A stretch of 64,000 nucleotides of DNA from Bacillus luti (GCF_001884105.1 NZ_MACI01000018.1:62001-126000), one strand, 5' to 3'. Numbered from the stretch's first letter, positions 9,587 through 20,476 are shown. Notes: generated by a model from the letters alone, not told the origin. A program made the numbers and translations.

Positions 9587-10558
9587 ATGAGTACGATTAA
9601 AGACGTTGCAAAATTAGCGGGAGTATCTGTTGCGACCGTTTCCAGAGTGTTAAATAAAAATGGATATGTTCACGAGGATACGTTAAAAAAGGTAGAGCGT
9701 GCAATTGAGATGTTAGATTATAAGCCTAGTACGGTAGCGCGTTCACTGTATAATAAAAAATCTCGTTTAATTGGCTTAGTTGTTCCAAATATCGTGAATC
9801 CATTCTTTCCAGAAGTTGCACGTGCCGTAGAAGATGTAGCGCATAAGCAAGGGTACACAGTTGTACTTTGTAATTCTGATGAGAGTTTAGAGAAAGAAAA
9901 GCAATATATTGATGTACTTAGGCAAAATAATGTGGATGGATTTATTGTAGCAACAAATCCACAAAATAGTGTTAATTACATGAATTTATCAGTTCCAGTC
10001 GTTGCGATTGACCGTATGTTTAATGAACGTATACCTACTGTGTATGCAGATAACTATGCGGGGAGTCAGGCTGCTACAAAGTTATTGTTAGATAAAGGGT
10101 GCAAACATATTGCACATATTCGTGGACCTCGTGATGTGAGTACAGCGAATGAACGTTTTGAAGGTTTTATAGATGTTATTACGCAAAATAATCTTTCATA
10201 TATGATTGCAGAGAGTACATTTGATCCAGTTAATAGTGAACGGGTAGCAATGGAATTATTAGAAGAATACCCACATATTGATGGTATTGTTGCAGGGAAC
10301 GATTTAATTGCAATTGGTATCGTAAAAGCAGCAATGCAAAAGGGCATTGCTATCCCAGATGATTTGCAAATTATCGGATTTGATGGAATTTCTTTAACTG
10401 AAATGATGTATCCGTCTATTACAACGGTTGCACAACCCATTTATGAAATGGGGAAAATTGCGACAGAATTACTGTTAAAGCAGATGGAAGGTAGTCCGTT
10501 AGAAGAGAAACACTATCGTTTACCGATTGAAATTATAGAGAGAAATACAACGAAGTAA
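9587..10558 (+). CDS. rbsR: Ribose operon repressor, LacI family
   Basis: First gene of the ribose operon and its likely repressor. The 323 residues start with the LacI helix-turn-helix (about 4-23, TIKDVAKLAGVSVATVSRV) and hinge helix (PSTVARSL), followed by a periplasmic-binding-like sensor domain from about residue 60. The ATG at 9587 is chosen because of GAGAGGAAAG just before it and because it gives the standard LacI N-terminus; an upstream in-frame start at 9518 would overlap the promoter. rbsK follows after about 13 bases. The operator is probably the 14-bp palindrome at 9553. Confidence 0.95.
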   Translation: MSTIKDVAKLAGVSVATVSRVLNKNGYVHEDTLKKVERAIEMLDYKPSTVARSLYNKKSRLIGLVVPNIVNPFFPEVARAVEDVAHKQGYTVVLCNSDESLEKEKQYIDVLRQNNVDGFIVATNPQNSVNYMNLSVPVVAIDRMFNERIPTVYADNYAGSQAATKLLLDKGCKHIAHIRGPRDVSTANERFEGFIDVITQNNLSYMIAESTFDPVNSERVAMELLEEYPHIDGIVAGNDLIAIGIVKAAMQKGIAIPDDLQIIGFDGISLTEMMYPSITTVAQPIYEMGKIATELLLKQMEGSPLEEKHYRLPIEIIERNTTK

Positions 10559-10571
10559 GGAGATGGAACAG

Positions 10572-11468
10572 ATGCCGAATATTGCAGTAGTAGGTAGCAT
10601 TTCAATGGACTTAGTGGCTGTTTCAAAAAAAAGACCAAAAGCAGGAGAAACAGTAATTGGTGAAGCATTTCATACAATCCCAGGAGGAAAAGGGGCGAAC
10701 CAAGCAGTTGCGGCAGCAAGATTAGGCGCAAATGTAGCGATGGTTGGCGCGGTAGGAAACGATAATTATGGAACTGTCGTTAGGAAAAATTTAGAGAACG
10801 AACGCGTTTTTATCGACTATGTGGTACCGGTTACAGATACGGCGACAGGAATTGCTCATATCGTTTTAGCAGAAGAGGATAACAGTATTGTTGTTGTGCA
10901 AGGAGCGAATGCTCTTGTAAATGAGTCGGTTGTAGATCGTTCTAAAGATCTTCTTATAAAAGCAGATATGGTTGTTCTTCAACTAGAGATTCCACTTGAA
11001 ACAGTAAAATATGTATTGGCTATTTGTGAGGAGCATAATATTCCAGTTATGTTAAATCCAGCGCCAGCGCAAGTATTATCAGAAGATATTTTAGAAAAGG
11101 CAACTTATATTACACCAAATGAACATGAGTGTCGCATCGTATTAGATGATTTCACATCACCAATTGAAGATTTATTAGCTAAATATCCAAATAAACTATT
11201 GATGACAGAAGGTTCTAACGGTGTACGCTTCCATAATGGTACGGGGATTGTACATGTTCCGAGCATTGCTGTTGATGTAGTAGATACGACTGGAGCTGGT
11301 GATACATTTAATGGTGCGCTAGCAGTTGCGCTTTCTGAAGGAGAAACACTTCAAAAAGCAATTCGTTTTGCAAATATTGCTGGTGGTCTTTCTGTAACGA
11401 AGCTTGGGGCGCAAGGTGGTATGCCAACGAGAAATAAAGTACGTGAAGTACAGGTGATTGTCGGATGA
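10572..11468 (+). CDS. rbsK: Ribokinase
   Basis: Phosphorylates D-ribose to ribose-5-phosphate with ATP. The 298-residue PfkB-family enzyme carries signature 1 ([16 protein letters not shown], about 38-53) and signature 2 ([13 protein letters not shown]) with catalytic base Asp244. The start at 10572 is preferred because AAGGAG ends at 10562 or so; the ATG at 10563 touches that site. The stop overlaps the rbsD start (ATGA), showing translational coupling. Its product enters the pentose phosphate pathway, where the operon's transaldolase would act. Confidence 0.96.
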   Translation: MPNIAVVGSISMDLVAVSKKRPKAGETVIGEAFHTIPGGKGANQAVAAARLGANVAMVGAVGNDNYGTVVRKNLENERVFIDYVVPVTDTATGIAHIVLAEEDNSIVVVQGANALVNESVVDRSKDLLIKADMVVLQLEIPLETVKYVLAICEEHNIPVMLNPAPAQVLSEDILEKATYITPNEHECRIVLDDFTSPIEDLLAKYPNKLLMTEGSNGVRFHNGTGIVHVPSIAVDVVDTTGAGDTFNGALAVALSEGETLQKAIRFANIAGGLSVTKLGAQGGMPTRNKVREVQVIVG

Positions 11469-11860
11469 AAAAGCACGGTGTATTAAACAGTGAGATTGCA
11501 TCAGTCCTTGCTTCACTTGGGCATACAGATACAATTGTGATCGCAGACTGCGGGTTACCGATTCCTGACGGAGTAAAGCGAATTGATTTAGCCGTTGAGA
11601 TTGGAAAACCAAGTTTTTTAGATGTATTGCAAGTGGTAGCTGATGATATGGCAATTGAAAAAGTGACGTTAGCAGAAGAAGTCATTAACAATAATGCGGA
11701 AGTAAATAAAGAAATCGAGTTGAAATTAATAGAGCCAGCATTTGAATATGTATCTCATGAACAATTTAAAGAGCATACAAAGAAAGCGAAGGCGATTATT
11801 CGTACAGGCGAGGCTACGCCTTATGCCAATGTAATTTTACATGCAGGCGTGATTTTTTAA
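11465..11860 (+). CDS. rbsD: D-ribose pyranase
   Basis: Interconverts the pyranose and furanose forms of ribose so that ribokinase gets its furanose substrate. 131 residues, the usual RbsD length. The N-terminus [22 protein letters not shown] contains His20, the catalytic histidine position in the family, and the C-terminus keeps the conserved [14 protein letters not shown]. It overlaps rbsK by four bases. Confidence 0.96.
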   Translation: MKKHGVLNSEIASVLASLGHTDTIVIADCGLPIPDGVKRIDLAVEIGKPSFLDVLQVVADDMAIEKVTLAEEVINNNAEVNKEIELKLIEPAFEYVSHEQFKEHTKKAKAIIRTGEATPYANVILHAGVIF

Positions 11861-11878
11861 TAAAGGGAAGTGATGAGA

Positions 11879-13363
11879 ATGCATATTGAAATGAAAAACA
11901 TTTCAAAGGCGTTCAATGGCAATCCTGTTTTGAAGAAGGCACAGTTTATGATTGAAACAGGGGAAGTCCACGCATTGATGGGGGAAAATGGAGCGGGTAA
12001 ATCAACGCTCATGAAGATTTTAACAGGTGTATACAAAAGAGATGGTGGAACAATCACGATCGATGGGCAAGAACGAACTTTTAAAAATGCAAAAGAAGCT
12101 GAAGAGTACGGAATCGCATTTATACATCAAGAACTAAACATATTACCGAATTTAACAGTAGCTGAAAATATGTTTCTCGGTAAAGAGTTAATGTACGGTA
12201 AAACAGGCATTTTACGCACTCGCCAAATGAATGCAATTACTCAGCAGCAACTAGCGGAGTTAGGATTACATGTAAAAGGTGCTATGTTAGCAGGAGAGCT
12301 GTCGGTTGGACAACAGCAAATTATTGAAATTGCGAAAGCTTTAATGACGAACGCGAGCGTTATTATTATGGACGAACCTACTGCAGCACTGACAGATCGT
12401 GAAATTGAAACGCTCTTTACAGTGATAAACAAGCTGCGTAAAGAAGGTGTTTCATTCGTCTACATTTCGCACCGCATGGAAGAGATTTTCTCAATATGTG
12501 ATGCCATTACGATTTTACGTGATGGAGAATACGTAGGAAAGAGGTTAATTCCAGAAACGTCATTTGACGAAGTAGTGAGTATGATGGTGGGGCGCAGCAT
12601 TGGTGAACGCTACCCAGAACGAAATAGTCAAATTGGCGAAGTGATTTTTGAAATGCGTAATGGAACGAAAAAGGGGAAATTTGAAAATGTTTCGTTTCAA
12701 GTAAGAAAAGGTGAGATCCTTGGTGTAGCTGGTTTGATGGGAGCTGGCCGCACAGATATTATGAAAGCGATATTTGGATATGAACCGTTAGATTCTGGGC
12801 AAATTTTTATAAATGGACAAGAAGTAAAGATTGATAGTCCGATAGATGCAATTAGACAAAGAATTGCTTTCATTACAGAAGATAGAAAGTCTGAAGGATT
12901 AGTGTTAGATTTCTCAATTCGAGAAAATTTAGCGTTACCGAATTTAGAAAGTCTTTCAAAGGGAAGTGTCCTTAGTAACGAACTAGAACAGCAGTTTACA
13001 GAGGATATGATGAAGCTTCTTAATGTGAAAGCATCTAGCGGAGAGCAAGCAGTGAAATCTCTTTCTGGTGGAAATCAGCAAAAGATTGTAATCGCGAAAT
13101 GGTTAGGTATTCATCCGCAACTACTCATTTTAGACGAGCCAACGAGAGGTGTCGATGTTGGAGCGAAAAAAGAAATTTACTCTATTATGAATAAGCTTAC
13201 CGAGCAAGGCGATGCCGTTATTATGGTATCATCTGAGCTTCCAGAAGTTTTAGGAATGAGTGATCGCGTTCTTGTCATTCATGAAGGGAAAATCGGAGGT
13301 ATTTTAGAGAAAGATGAGGCATCACAAGAGTCTATTATGGCACTAGCTACAGGGGGAGAGTAA
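11879..13363 (+). CDS. rbsA: Ribose ABC transporter, ATP-binding protein
   Basis: Energises ribose uptake. The 494-residue protein has two fused ABC domains, as usual for RbsA. Domain 1 (about 1-230) has Walker [10 protein letters not shown] (35-43), an LSVGQQQ signature and Walker [11 protein letters not shown]. Domain 2 (about 250-494) has a degenerate Walker A (GLMGAGRTD), LSGGNQQK and [14 protein letters not shown]. The start at 11879 has AAGGGAAG eight bases upstream; in-frame starts at 11870 and 11873 overlap that site. rbsC begins three bases after its stop. Confidence 0.96.
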   Translation: MHIEMKNISKAFNGNPVLKKAQFMIETGEVHALMGENGAGKSTLMKILTGVYKRDGGTITIDGQERTFKNAKEAEEYGIAFIHQELNILPNLTVAENMFLGKELMYGKTGILRTRQMNAITQQQLAELGLHVKGAMLAGELSVGQQQIIEIAKALMTNASVIIMDEPTAALTDREIETLFTVINKLRKEGVSFVYISHRMEEIFSICDAITILRDGEYVGKRLIPETSFDEVVSMMVGRSIGERYPERNSQIGEVIFEMRNGTKKGKFENVSFQVRKGEILGVAGLMGAGRTDIMKAIFGYEPLDSGQIFINGQEVKIDSPIDAIRQRIAFITEDRKSEGLVLDFSIRENLALPNLESLSKGSVLSNELEQQFTEDMMKLLNVKASSGEQAVKSLSGGNQQKIVIAKWLGIHPQLLILDEPTRGVDVGAKKEIYSIMNKLTEQGDAVIMVSSELPEVLGMSDRVLVIHEGKIGGILEKDEASQESIMALATGGE

Positions 13364-13366
13364 GAT

Positions 13367-14302
13367 ATGGCTAAGAAGGGGAATGTATTACAACAACTTG
13401 GTTCTTTAATCGGTTTAGTGTTAATTATCGTAGTAATTACAGCTTTAAATCCGACATTTATTGAAATTCCAAATTTATTTAATATACTGCGCCAAGTATC
13501 GATTAATGCACTCATTGCATTCGGAATGACCTTTGTAATTTTAACAGGGGGTATTGACTTATCGGTAGGTTCTATTTTAGCATTATCAAGTGCACTTGTT
13601 GCTGGAATGATGGCAAGTGGCATGGATCCGTTTCTTGCAATGGCAGTTGGATTATTAGCAGGTCTTGTAATGGGAATTGTAAACGGTATCATCATTGCGA
13701 AGGGAAAGGTAGCTCCATTTATTGCAACTTTAGCAACAATGACTATTTTTCGTGGGTTGACGCTTGTTTATATGGACGGACGTCCGATCACTGGTCTTGG
13801 TGATCATTTAATGTTCCAAATGTTTGGCCGCGGTTATTTTCTTGGTATTCCCGTACCAGCTGTTACAATGATGATCGCTTTCGCAGTACTGTACTTCATT
13901 TTGAAGAAAACGACATTTGGTCGTCGTACATTTGCAATTGGTGGAAATGAAGAAGCAGCAGCATTATCAGGTATTAATGTTACGAGAATTAAAGTAATGA
14001 TTTACGGTCTTTCCGGGATTTTGGCAGCGCTTGCAGGTATTGTCTTAACATCACGACTAGATTCTGCACAGCCGACTGCGGGTACTTCTTACGAATTAGA
14101 TGCAATTGCAGCAGTTGTATTAGGAGGGACAAGTCTTTCTGGAGGAAGAGGATGGATTGTTGGTACATTTATCGGTGTACTTATTATCGGTGTACTAAAT
14201 AACGGTTTAAATTTATTAGGTGTATCTTCTTTCTTCCAACAAGTTGTAAAAGGACTTGTAATCTTACTAGCTGTATTAATTGATCGTCGAAAAGAAGCGT
14301 AA
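13367..14302 (+). CDS. rbsC: Ribose ABC transporter, permease
   Basis: Membrane channel of the ribose importer. 311 residues with about ten hydrophobic helices and the BPD_transp_2 features TGGIDLSVGSI (about 60-70) and VVLGGTSLSGGRG (about 245-257). It is preceded by GGGGGAG and its stop overlaps an alternative rbsB start by one base. It pairs with RbsA in the membrane and receives ribose from RbsB. Confidence 0.96.
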   Translation: MAKKGNVLQQLGSLIGLVLIIVVITALNPTFIEIPNLFNILRQVSINALIAFGMTFVILTGGIDLSVGSILALSSALVAGMMASGMDPFLAMAVGLLAGLVMGIVNGIIIAKGKVAPFIATLATMTIFRGLTLVYMDGRPITGLGDHLMFQMFGRGYFLGIPVPAVTMMIAFAVLYFILKKTTFGRRTFAIGGNEEAAALSGINVTRIKVMIYGLSGILAALAGIVLTSRLDSAQPTAGTSYELDAIAAVVLGGTSLSGGRGWIVGTFIGVLIIGVLNNGLNLLGVSSFFQQVVKGLVILLAVLIDRRKEA

Positions 14303-14316
14303 TGGAGGGGCAGTTC

Positions 14317-15243
14317 ATGAAGAAATGGTTACTTATACTCGTTGCATGTATTATGGTCATTACTGCTGGTTGTTCAATGGAACCGCCAGAATGGGCAAAG
14401 GATTCTAGCGATAAAGGTCGAAATAAAACTATTAAAGTTGGATTCTCGGTTTCAACTTTAAATAATCCCTTTTTCGTAACTTTGAAAAAGGGTGCAGAAA
14501 AGAAAGCGAAAGAAAGCGGCATTGAATTGATTGCTGTTGATGCGCAAAATGATGCAGCAAAGCAAACAAATGATGTTGAAGATTTAATTCAAAAAGGTGT
14601 CGATGTAGTTGTTATTAATCCAACCGATTCAGATGCTGTTGCTTCAGCAGTCAGTGCGGCAAATGCCGCGAATGTTCCTGTCATTACAGTAGATCGCGTT
14701 GCGAATGCAGGTAAAGTTGTTTCTCACATCGCTTCTAACAATATCGAAGGTGGTCAAATGGCTAGTGATTATATTCGTGAATTAGTTGGCGAGGGAGCAA
14801 ACGTTGCGGAGTTAGAAGGGCTCCCTGGCTCTTCAGCAGCTCGTGAGCGCGGGAAAGGATTCCATAACGTAGCTGATAAGTCTTTAAAAGTAGTTGCCAA
14901 ACAAGCGGCTGATTTTGATAGAGCAAAAGGATTATCTGTTATGGAAAACATTTTGCAAGCAAATGGTGATATTAAAGCCGTATTTGCGCATAACGATGAA
15001 ATGGCATTAGGAGCACTTGAAGCATTGAAATCTGCTGGAAAAACGGATGTAGTAGTTGTTGGATTTGATGCAACAGAAGATGCTGTGAAGGCGGTTAAGG
15101 ATGGGCGTATGGCTGCAACAGTTGCTCAAAAACCGGAATTAATCGGGGAGAAGGCGATGCAAACAGCAAAAGAGATAACGCAAGGTAAAAAAGTGGACAA
15201 ATCTATTCCGATTGAATTAGAGCTTATTAAGAAAAACAAATAA
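14317..15243 (+). CDS. rbsB: Ribose ABC transporter, substrate-binding lipoprotein
   Basis: Captures ribose outside the cell. The 308-residue precursor has a lipoprotein signal ending ITAGC (Cys19) and a periplasmic-binding fold with the sugar-binding pattern VGFSVSTLNNPFF near the N-terminus and VDRVANAG and HNDEMALGA further on. The ATG at 14317 is chosen over 14302 because GGAGGGG lies between them. A 34-base gap separates it from the transaldolase gene. Confidence 0.96.
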   Translation: MKKWLLILVACIMVITAGCSMEPPEWAKDSSDKGRNKTIKVGFSVSTLNNPFFVTLKKGAEKKAKESGIELIAVDAQNDAAKQTNDVEDLIQKGVDVVVINPTDSDAVASAVSAANAANVPVITVDRVANAGKVVSHIASNNIEGGQMASDYIRELVGEGANVAELEGLPGSSAARERGKGFHNVADKSLKVVAKQAADFDRAKGLSVMENILQANGDIKAVFAHNDEMALGALEALKSAGKTDVVVVGFDATEDAVKAVKDGRMAATVAQKPELIGEKAMQTAKEITQGKKVDKSIPIELELIKKNK

Positions 15244-15277
15244 ATATAAATTGAAAATTAGGAAGGAAGAATAACAA

Positions 15278-15925
15278 ATGAAATTTTTTATTGATACAGC
15301 AAACATTAACGAAATTAAAGAGGCAAATGCATTAGGCGTAGTAGCTGGAGTAACGACAAACCCATCACTTGTAGCAAAAGAAGGCGTAGATTTCCATGAG
15401 CGTATTCGTGAAATTTGCAGCTTTATAGAAGGACCTGTAAGCGCAGAAGTAATTAGCTTAGAAGCTGATAAAATGATTGAAGAAGGAAAAGAATTAGCGA
15501 AGATTGCTCCAAACGTTGTTGTAAAAGTACCAATGACAACTGAAGGTTTAAAAGCAGTAAAAGCATTCTCTGACTTAGGAATTCGTACAAACGTTACATT
15601 AGTATTCTCAGCAGTTCAAGCATTACTTGCAGCTCGTGCTGGTGCGACATACGTTTCACCATTCTTAGGTCGCTTAGATGATATCGGTCATAACGGTATG
15701 GACTTAATCCGCCAAATCGCAGAAATCTTTGCAATTCACGGAATCGAAACAGAAATCATCGCAGCATCTGTACGTCACAGCGTTCACGTAACTGACGCAG
15801 CATTAAATGGTGCACATATTGCAACAATCCCAGCAAACGTAATTGCTTCATTAGTGAAGCACCCATTAACAGATCAAGGAATTGAGAAATTCTTAGCTGA
15901 TTGGGAAAAAACACAAGAGAAATAA
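15278..15925 (+). CDS. tal: Transaldolase (short TalC/FSA-type), last gene of rbs operon
   Basis: Transfers a dihydroxyacetone unit in the non-oxidative pentose phosphate pathway. The 215-residue length and sequence fit the short TalC subfamily (also home of fructose-6-phosphate aldolase). The Schiff-base lysine is Lys83 in VVVKVPMT; the TTNPSL loop follows strand 1. GGAAGGA precedes the ATG. Its place after rbsB, with only a 34-base gap and no terminator, shows it is part of the ribose regulon, where it would process pentose phosphates made by RbsK. Confidence 0.92.
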   Translation: MKFFIDTANINEIKEANALGVVAGVTTNPSLVAKEGVDFHERIREICSFIEGPVSAEVISLEADKMIEEGKELAKIAPNVVVKVPMTTEGLKAVKAFSDLGIRTNVTLVFSAVQALLAARAGATYVSPFLGRLDDIGHNGMDLIRQIAEIFAIHGIETEIIAASVRHSVHVTDAALNGAHIATIPANVIASLVKHPLTDQGIEKFLADWEKTQEK

Positions 15926-15934
15926 TAGAAAATC

Positions 15935-15970
15935 AAGAATCCTAGTTTAATTGACTAGGATTCTTTTTTT
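15935..15970 (+). terminator. Terminator of the rbs operon
   Basis: 12-bp stem AAGAATCCTAGT / ACTAGGATTCTT followed by a long T run. Confidence 0.92.
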
Positions 15971-15988
15971 GTATTTTAAAAGAATTTT

Positions 15989-16004
15989 CATGCAATTTTG
16001 CATA
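15989..16004 (+). promoter_or_regulatory. PlcR-like box upstream of inhA2
   Basis: CATGCAATTTTGCATA matches the PlcR consensus TATGNANNNNTNCATA at all fixed positions except the first (C for T). It is about 390 bases before the inhA2 start, a distance enlarged by the repeat element at 16074-16232. Confidence 0.65.
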
Positions 16005-16073
16005 TTGTCTTTTAAATTTGTTATATAAACTATTTAATATATACAAATCACTCTTTATTTTTTATATTTTGAT

Positions 16074-16232
16074 ATAAAGTGAAACTTTAATTAGTGGGGG
16101 GCTTTGTTCATCCACCGACTAATTATTAGCCTTTACCAATCGGGCTTTTACGAGCAGTTATCTCCCACCTAACTTCCTCGCATTCACCGAATTTTGAGGT
16201 GGGAGTCTTACTGCCCGTTAAAGCGGGATAAA
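16074..16232 (-). repeat. bcr1-type repeat, full copy A
   Basis: About 150-bp element flanked on both sides by ATAAA (TTTAT on the other strand), as expected of a target duplication. Its reverse complement aligns end to end with the copy at 29502-29658: shared stretches include TATCCCGCTTTAA, GGGCAGTAAGAC, CACCTCAAAATTC, CCGATTGGT and TTAAAGTTTCACTTTAT. It has two hairpin-forming parts. The match to the B. cereus-group bcr1 element is from memory of the family. Confidence 0.85.
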
Positions 16233-16396
16233 CAGATAGAGGGTCTGACCAGAAAACTGGAGGGCATGATTCTATAACAGAAAGTTTAACGTTTATAGAA
16301 TTATGCCTTTTTATATAGGGAGGTAGTAAACAGGGATTTCGACAAAAATGCAACTATTTATCTGAATTTTAAGTTTTATAAAAGGAGAGAAATGGA

Positions 16397-18796
16397 ATGA
16401 GAAGAAAAGCGCCATTTAAAGTGTTATCGTCATTAGCAATTGCGGCAATTATCGGATGCACATCTGTAATGAGTGCTCCATTAGCATACGCAGAAACGCC
16501 AGCAAAAGAGAAAGATAATGTGTCTACAACACCAATTGATTACAATTTAATTCAAGAAGATCGTTTAGCGGAAGCTCTGAAAGAAAGAGGAACAATTAAT
16601 CCAGCATCTTCTAAAGAAGAGACGAAAAAGGCTGTAGAGAAATATATTGAAAAGAAACAAGGGGATCAGGCAAATAAAGAAATTCTTCCAGCTGATACTG
16701 CTAAAGAGGCATCTGATTTCGTGAAAAAAGTAAAAGAGAAAAAAATGGAAGAAAAGGAAAAGGTAAAGAAACCTGAAAAAAATGTTAGCCCTGAGCAAAG
16801 GCCAGAACCAAATAAAAAACAATTGAATGGGCAAGTTCCAACATCTAAGGCAAAGCAAGCTCCATATAAGGGATCTGTTCGAACTGATAAAGTACTAGTG
16901 TTACTCGTTGAATTTAGTGATTATAAACATAATAATATTGATCAAACACCAGGTTATATGTATTCGAAAGACTTTAGTAGAGAGCATTATCAAAAGATGT
17001 TATTTGGTAATGAACCATACACATTATTTGACGGTTCGAAAGTAAAAACATTTAAGCAATATTACGAAGAGCAGTCTGGCGGTAGTTATACGACAGATGG
17101 ATATGTAACTGAGTGGCTAACTGTTCCAGGGAAAGCATCTGACTACGGTGCTGATGGTAACAGTGGTCATGATAACAAAGGTCCAAAAGGTGCACGTGAT
17201 TTAGTGAAAGAAGCTTTACATGCAGCTGCTGAGAAAGGGTTAGATTTATCTCAATTTGATCAATTCGATAGATATGATACAAATGGTGATGGAAATCAAA
17301 ATGAGCCTGACGGTGTAATTGATCATTTAATGGTAATCCATGCTGGTGTTGGTCAAGAGGCAGGTGGCGGAAAATTAGGTGATGATGCAATCTGGTCACA
17401 CCGTTCAAAATTAGCGGTAGATCCAGTAGCGATTGAAGGTACAAAATCAAATGTAGATTACTTTGGTGGAAAAGTAACAGCGCATGATTACACAATTGAA
17501 CCAGAAGATGGAGCAGTAGGTGTATTTGCGCATGAATTTGGACATGACCTTGGCTTACCGGATGAATATGACACGAAATATACTGGAACTGGTTCACCTG
17601 TCGAAGCTTGGTCATTAATGAGCGGAGGTAGTTGGACAGGGAAAATTGCAGGAACAGAGCCAACTAGTTTTTCGCCACAAAATAAAGACTTCTTGCAAAA
17701 AAATATGGGTGGAAACTGGGCAAAAATTTTAGAAGTAGATTACGATAAAATTAAGCGTGGTGTAGGCGTTCCTACATATATTGATCAAAGTGTTACGAAA
17801 TCTAATCGTCCAGGCGTTGTACGTGTTAACTTACCAGGTAAGAGTGTAGAAACGATTAAACCGGAATTTGGAAAGCATGCATATTATAGTACAAGAGGCG
17901 ATGATATGCATACAACGTTAGAAACACCGTTCCTTGATTTAACAAAAGGAACAAATGCAAAATTTGATTATAAAGCAAATTATGAGTTAGAAGCAGAGTG
18001 TGATTTTGTCGAAGTGCATGCAGTAACAGAAGATGGAACGAAAACATTGATTGATAGATTAGGAGAAAAGATAGTACAAGATGATAAAGATACAACAGAT
18101 GGAAAGTGGATTGATAAATCATACGATTTAAGTCAATTTAAAGGAAAGAAAGTGAAACTGCAATTTGACTATATTACCGATCCAGCTTTAACATATAAAG
18201 GTTTCGCAATGGATGATGTAAATGTAACAGTTGATGGACAAGTAGTATTTTCTGATGATGTAGAAGGACCGTCTAAAATGAAGTTAAATGGATTCGTTGT
18301 TTCTGATGGGACAGAGAAAAAACCTCATTATTATTATTTAGAATGGAGAAACTATGCGGGATCAGATAATGGATTAAAAGCAGGAAAAGGTCCAGTGTAT
18401 AATACAGGTCTTGTCGTTTGGTATGCAGATGATAGTTTTAAAGATAACTGGGTTGGGGTGCATCCAGGTGAAGGCTTCCTTGGGGTTGTCGACTCTCATC
18501 CAGAAGCGTTTGTTGGTAATTTAAATGGGAAACCAGCATACGGTAATACAGGCATGCAAATTGCGGACGCTGCATTTTCATTTGATCAAACGCCAGCATG
18601 GAGTGCAAATTCGTTAACACGCGGACAGTTTAATTATTCTGGATTACAAGGTGTGACAACTTTTGATGATTCAAAAGTATACAGTAATAAACAAATTGCT
18701 GATGCGGGAAGAAAAGTTCCAAACCTTGGACTTAAATTCCAAGTTGTTGGACAAGCAGAGGATAAATCAGCAGGCGCTGTATGGATTAAACGTTAA
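16397..18796 (+). CDS. inhA2: Immune inhibitor A metalloprotease (M6 family), InhA2-like
   Basis: Secreted zinc protease of 799 residues that degrades host proteins; the first members were named for cleaving insect antibacterial peptides. Signal peptide about 1-31 (ends AYAE), charged Lys/Glu-rich propeptide about 35-150, then the catalytic domain with zinc motif HEFGH (379-383) in [15 protein letters not shown] calcium-loop-like [13 protein letters not shown] lies at about 296-308. The C-terminal part (from about 515) resembles a MAM-like/VEG beta-sandwich. AAAGGAGAG precedes the ATG. The assignment to InhA2 rather than InhA1 rests on the PlcR-like box and the nearness to plcB-sph. Confidence 0.92.
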   Translation: MRRKAPFKVLSSLAIAAIIGCTSVMSAPLAYAETPAKEKDNVSTTPIDYNLIQEDRLAEALKERGTINPASSKEETKKAVEKYIEKKQGDQANKEILPADTAKEASDFVKKVKEKKMEEKEKVKKPEKNVSPEQRPEPNKKQLNGQVPTSKAKQAPYKGSVRTDKVLVLLVEFSDYKHNNIDQTPGYMYSKDFSREHYQKMLFGNEPYTLFDGSKVKTFKQYYEEQSGGSYTTDGYVTEWLTVPGKASDYGADGNSGHDNKGPKGARDLVKEALHAAAEKGLDLSQFDQFDRYDTNGDGNQNEPDGVIDHLMVIHAGVGQEAGGGKLGDDAIWSHRSKLAVDPVAIEGTKSNVDYFGGKVTAHDYTIEPEDGAVGVFAHEFGHDLGLPDEYDTKYTGTGSPVEAWSLMSGGSWTGKIAGTEPTSFSPQNKDFLQKNMGGNWAKILEVDYDKIKRGVGVPTYIDQSVTKSNRPGVVRVNLPGKSVETIKPEFGKHAYYSTRGDDMHTTLETPFLDLTKGTNAKFDYKANYELEAECDFVEVHAVTEDGTKTLIDRLGEKIVQDDKDTTDGKWIDKSYDLSQFKGKKVKLQFDYITDPALTYKGFAMDDVNVTVDGQVVFSDDVEGPSKMKLNGFVVSDGTEKKPHYYYLEWRNYAGSDNGLKAGKGPVYNTGLVVWYADDSFKDNWVGVHPGEGFLGVVDSHPEAFVGNLNGKPAYGNTGMQIADAAFSFDQTPAWSANSLTRGQFNYSGLQGVTTFDDSKVYSNKQIADAGRKVPNLGLKFQVVGQAEDKSAGAVWIKR

Positions 18797-18802
18797 TAAC
18801 AT

Positions 18803-18837
18803 AAAAGCACAATCTTCATATGAAGATTGTGCTTTTT
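18803..18837 (+). terminator. Terminator after inhA2
   Basis: Near-perfect palindrome AAAAGCACAATCTTCA / TGAAGATTGTGCTTTT followed by T. Confidence 0.92.
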
Positions 18838-19055
18838 AATTTGTACAGTAAGTTATTATCTTAGTTTATGAAATACAAGTGTTTGTTCACATGTAGTCTA
18901 TCAAATTATGTGGGGAAAAGAAATATTTCCGAGGAAATTGTCGAAGTATCGTCGGTATTTATTTAGTTTCTTTTTTAAAGGAAGAAGGTAGTATTGATTT
19001 TATACATAAGCTTATTTACAGTATTACTTAGTTATACACAAAAGTAATATATTAG

Positions 19056-19099
19056 GCGAAAAAAAGACAATGATGGAATTAGCCTATCATTGTCTTTTT
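19056..19099 (-). terminator. Terminator overlapping the end of the MFS gene
   Basis: AAAAAGACAATGAT / ATCATTGTCTTTTT with an 11-base loop that contains the TAA stop of the gene on the minus strand; T-rich tail when read on that strand. Confidence 0.75.
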
Positions 19100-20251
19100 T
19101 ACTTTGCCTTTGTCTTTTATTTTGCTTCGGACATAAATCATTCCAGCAAATGTTACTAAGAATGCACTTCCGATAACGAAGCTAGCGCTAGGTGATGCTC
19201 CAATTGCTCCGACTGTAAAGGAGCCAGCAACAACTCCTAATGAGAAGAAAGCATAAAACAATCCGAATGCTTTTCCGCGTTTATCATCTGTCGTATTTTC
19301 AACGAGTAATGCATTTATCGATGGGAAAAGGATAGCGAATCCAATACCGTAAATCATCATAACGATAAAGAGCATACCTTTTGTTGTGAATAATCCGAGT
19401 AAAGATAGTGCTAATGCCATAACGGCAATACCAATCAACATTAGTTTTGAACGATTAAATCGATCGTAAATACGATTTGTTGGTAGTAAGAAGAAGAGGA
19501 TAGCGGTAATGCCAAATACACTTAACATCATACCTGTAGTAGACGCTTTAAGCGCTAATGCCTCAACTTTTACTGGTAACATATATGTGACAATTCCTTG
19601 TGAAAACATTAATGTGAAAGCACCGATGTATGCTTGCAATAACGGCTCTGATTTTAACAGTTCAATCATATCTTCTTTGTTCATCATTTGCGTTCTTGAT
19701 GTATCTTTTCTTGATACGTTATTTGGTAAGAAGAATAGAGATACGATTGTACCAAGGACCATTAAAATAGAAATGGTAATGAATACCCACTCTATACCAG
19801 CAGTAGCTTTCATAATACCACTGAAAGCAGGGCCTACAATTGCAGCTGTTCCAACAGCAGCGCCAGATAGAGCCATTGCCTTACCTTGTCTTGCTGAATT
19901 TGTTTGTTTTGATAAAAACGTAAAGGCAGCAGGAATTAAAAATCCGTCACTAAAGCCGTGCATAAAGCGCACAACTAATAGTTGTTCACCACTTTGAACA
20001 ACGGTGTATAACAAGACTATGAAACTCGTAAGTCCCATGCTTATATAAAGTATTTTTTTTGCACCAAATTTATCGACAGCAGCGCCAGCAATAATATTAC
20101 CAATCATATTAGCGAATGAGTACATACCGACAACTAGCCCAATAATAAGAGGAGATCCTCCAAGACTTTGAGCGAACGTACTCATAATAGGTAATTGTGA
20201 AAATGTATCTAGAAACGCTACGATAACAATAAAGTAAATAAAATATTTCAA
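19079..20251 (-). CDS. MFS transporter (12 TM), substrate unknown
   Basis: Major facilitator superfamily carrier of 390 residues with about 12 helices, probably an exporter of the DHA1 type. The loop GAAVDKFGAKKIL (about 57-69) is motif A. The start is a TTG at 20251, seen from GGAGAGGTG eight bases before it; no ATG fits the frame. It stands alone between two terminators. A short inverted repeat ATTATG-G-CATAAT (20275-20287) lies just upstream and might be an operator. No specific substrate can be assigned. Confidence 0.88.
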   Translation of the reverse strand: MKYFIYFIVIVAFLDTFSQLPIMSTFAQSLGGSPLIIGLVVGMYSFANMIGNIIAGAAVDKFGAKKILYISMGLTSFIVLLYTVVQSGEQLLVVRFMHGFSDGFLIPAAFTFLSKQTNSARQGKAMALSGAAVGTAAIVGPAFSGIMKATAGIEWVFITISILMVLGTIVSLFFLPNNVSRKDTSRTQMMNKEDMIELLKSEPLLQAYIGAFTLMFSQGIVTYMLPVKVEALALKASTTGMMLSVFGITAILFFLLPTNRIYDRFNRSKLMLIGIAVMALALSLLGLFTTKGMLFIVMMIYGIGFAILFPSINALLVENTTDDKRGKAFGLFYAFFSLGVVAGSFTVGAIGASPSASFVIGSAFLVTFAGMIYVRSKIKDKGKVKKTMIG

Positions 20252-20395
20252 GCGATATTCACCTCTCCTATGCTATTATGGCATAATGCTAATTTCAACC
20301 GCAATGAAATTGAATTAACAGATGTGGAAAAAAGTACAAAGTGACAAAATATTGAACATTATTTGTTAAAATTTAGTGGAAATGAGATTGTTTTT

Positions 20396-20424
20396 TTGAA
20401 ATATATGGATAGAAGTATTATAAT
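20396..20424 (+). promoter_or_regulatory. SigA-type promoter of the butanediol dehydrogenase gene
   Basis: TTGAAA (20396-20401), 17 bases, TATAAT (20419-20424); gene start 53 bases downstream. Confidence 0.75.
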
Positions 20425-20476
20425 AGATTTGTAAACTTCACCAGGTTAAGTATATACATAGAGAGGGATGTATAAA

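Noticed and set aside
16126-16353. 75-codon open frame on the minus strand across bcr1 copy A
   Set aside because: It lies in the repeat, and a similar peptide (YPALxGSKTPTSKF) is read from copy C at 29387-29587. No convincing ribosome site; it is a by-product of the repeat sequence.
17052-17663. 203-codon minus-strand frame inside inhA2
   Set aside because: Antisense shadow: rich in Leu and His, no start signal, fully inside a well-supported protease gene.
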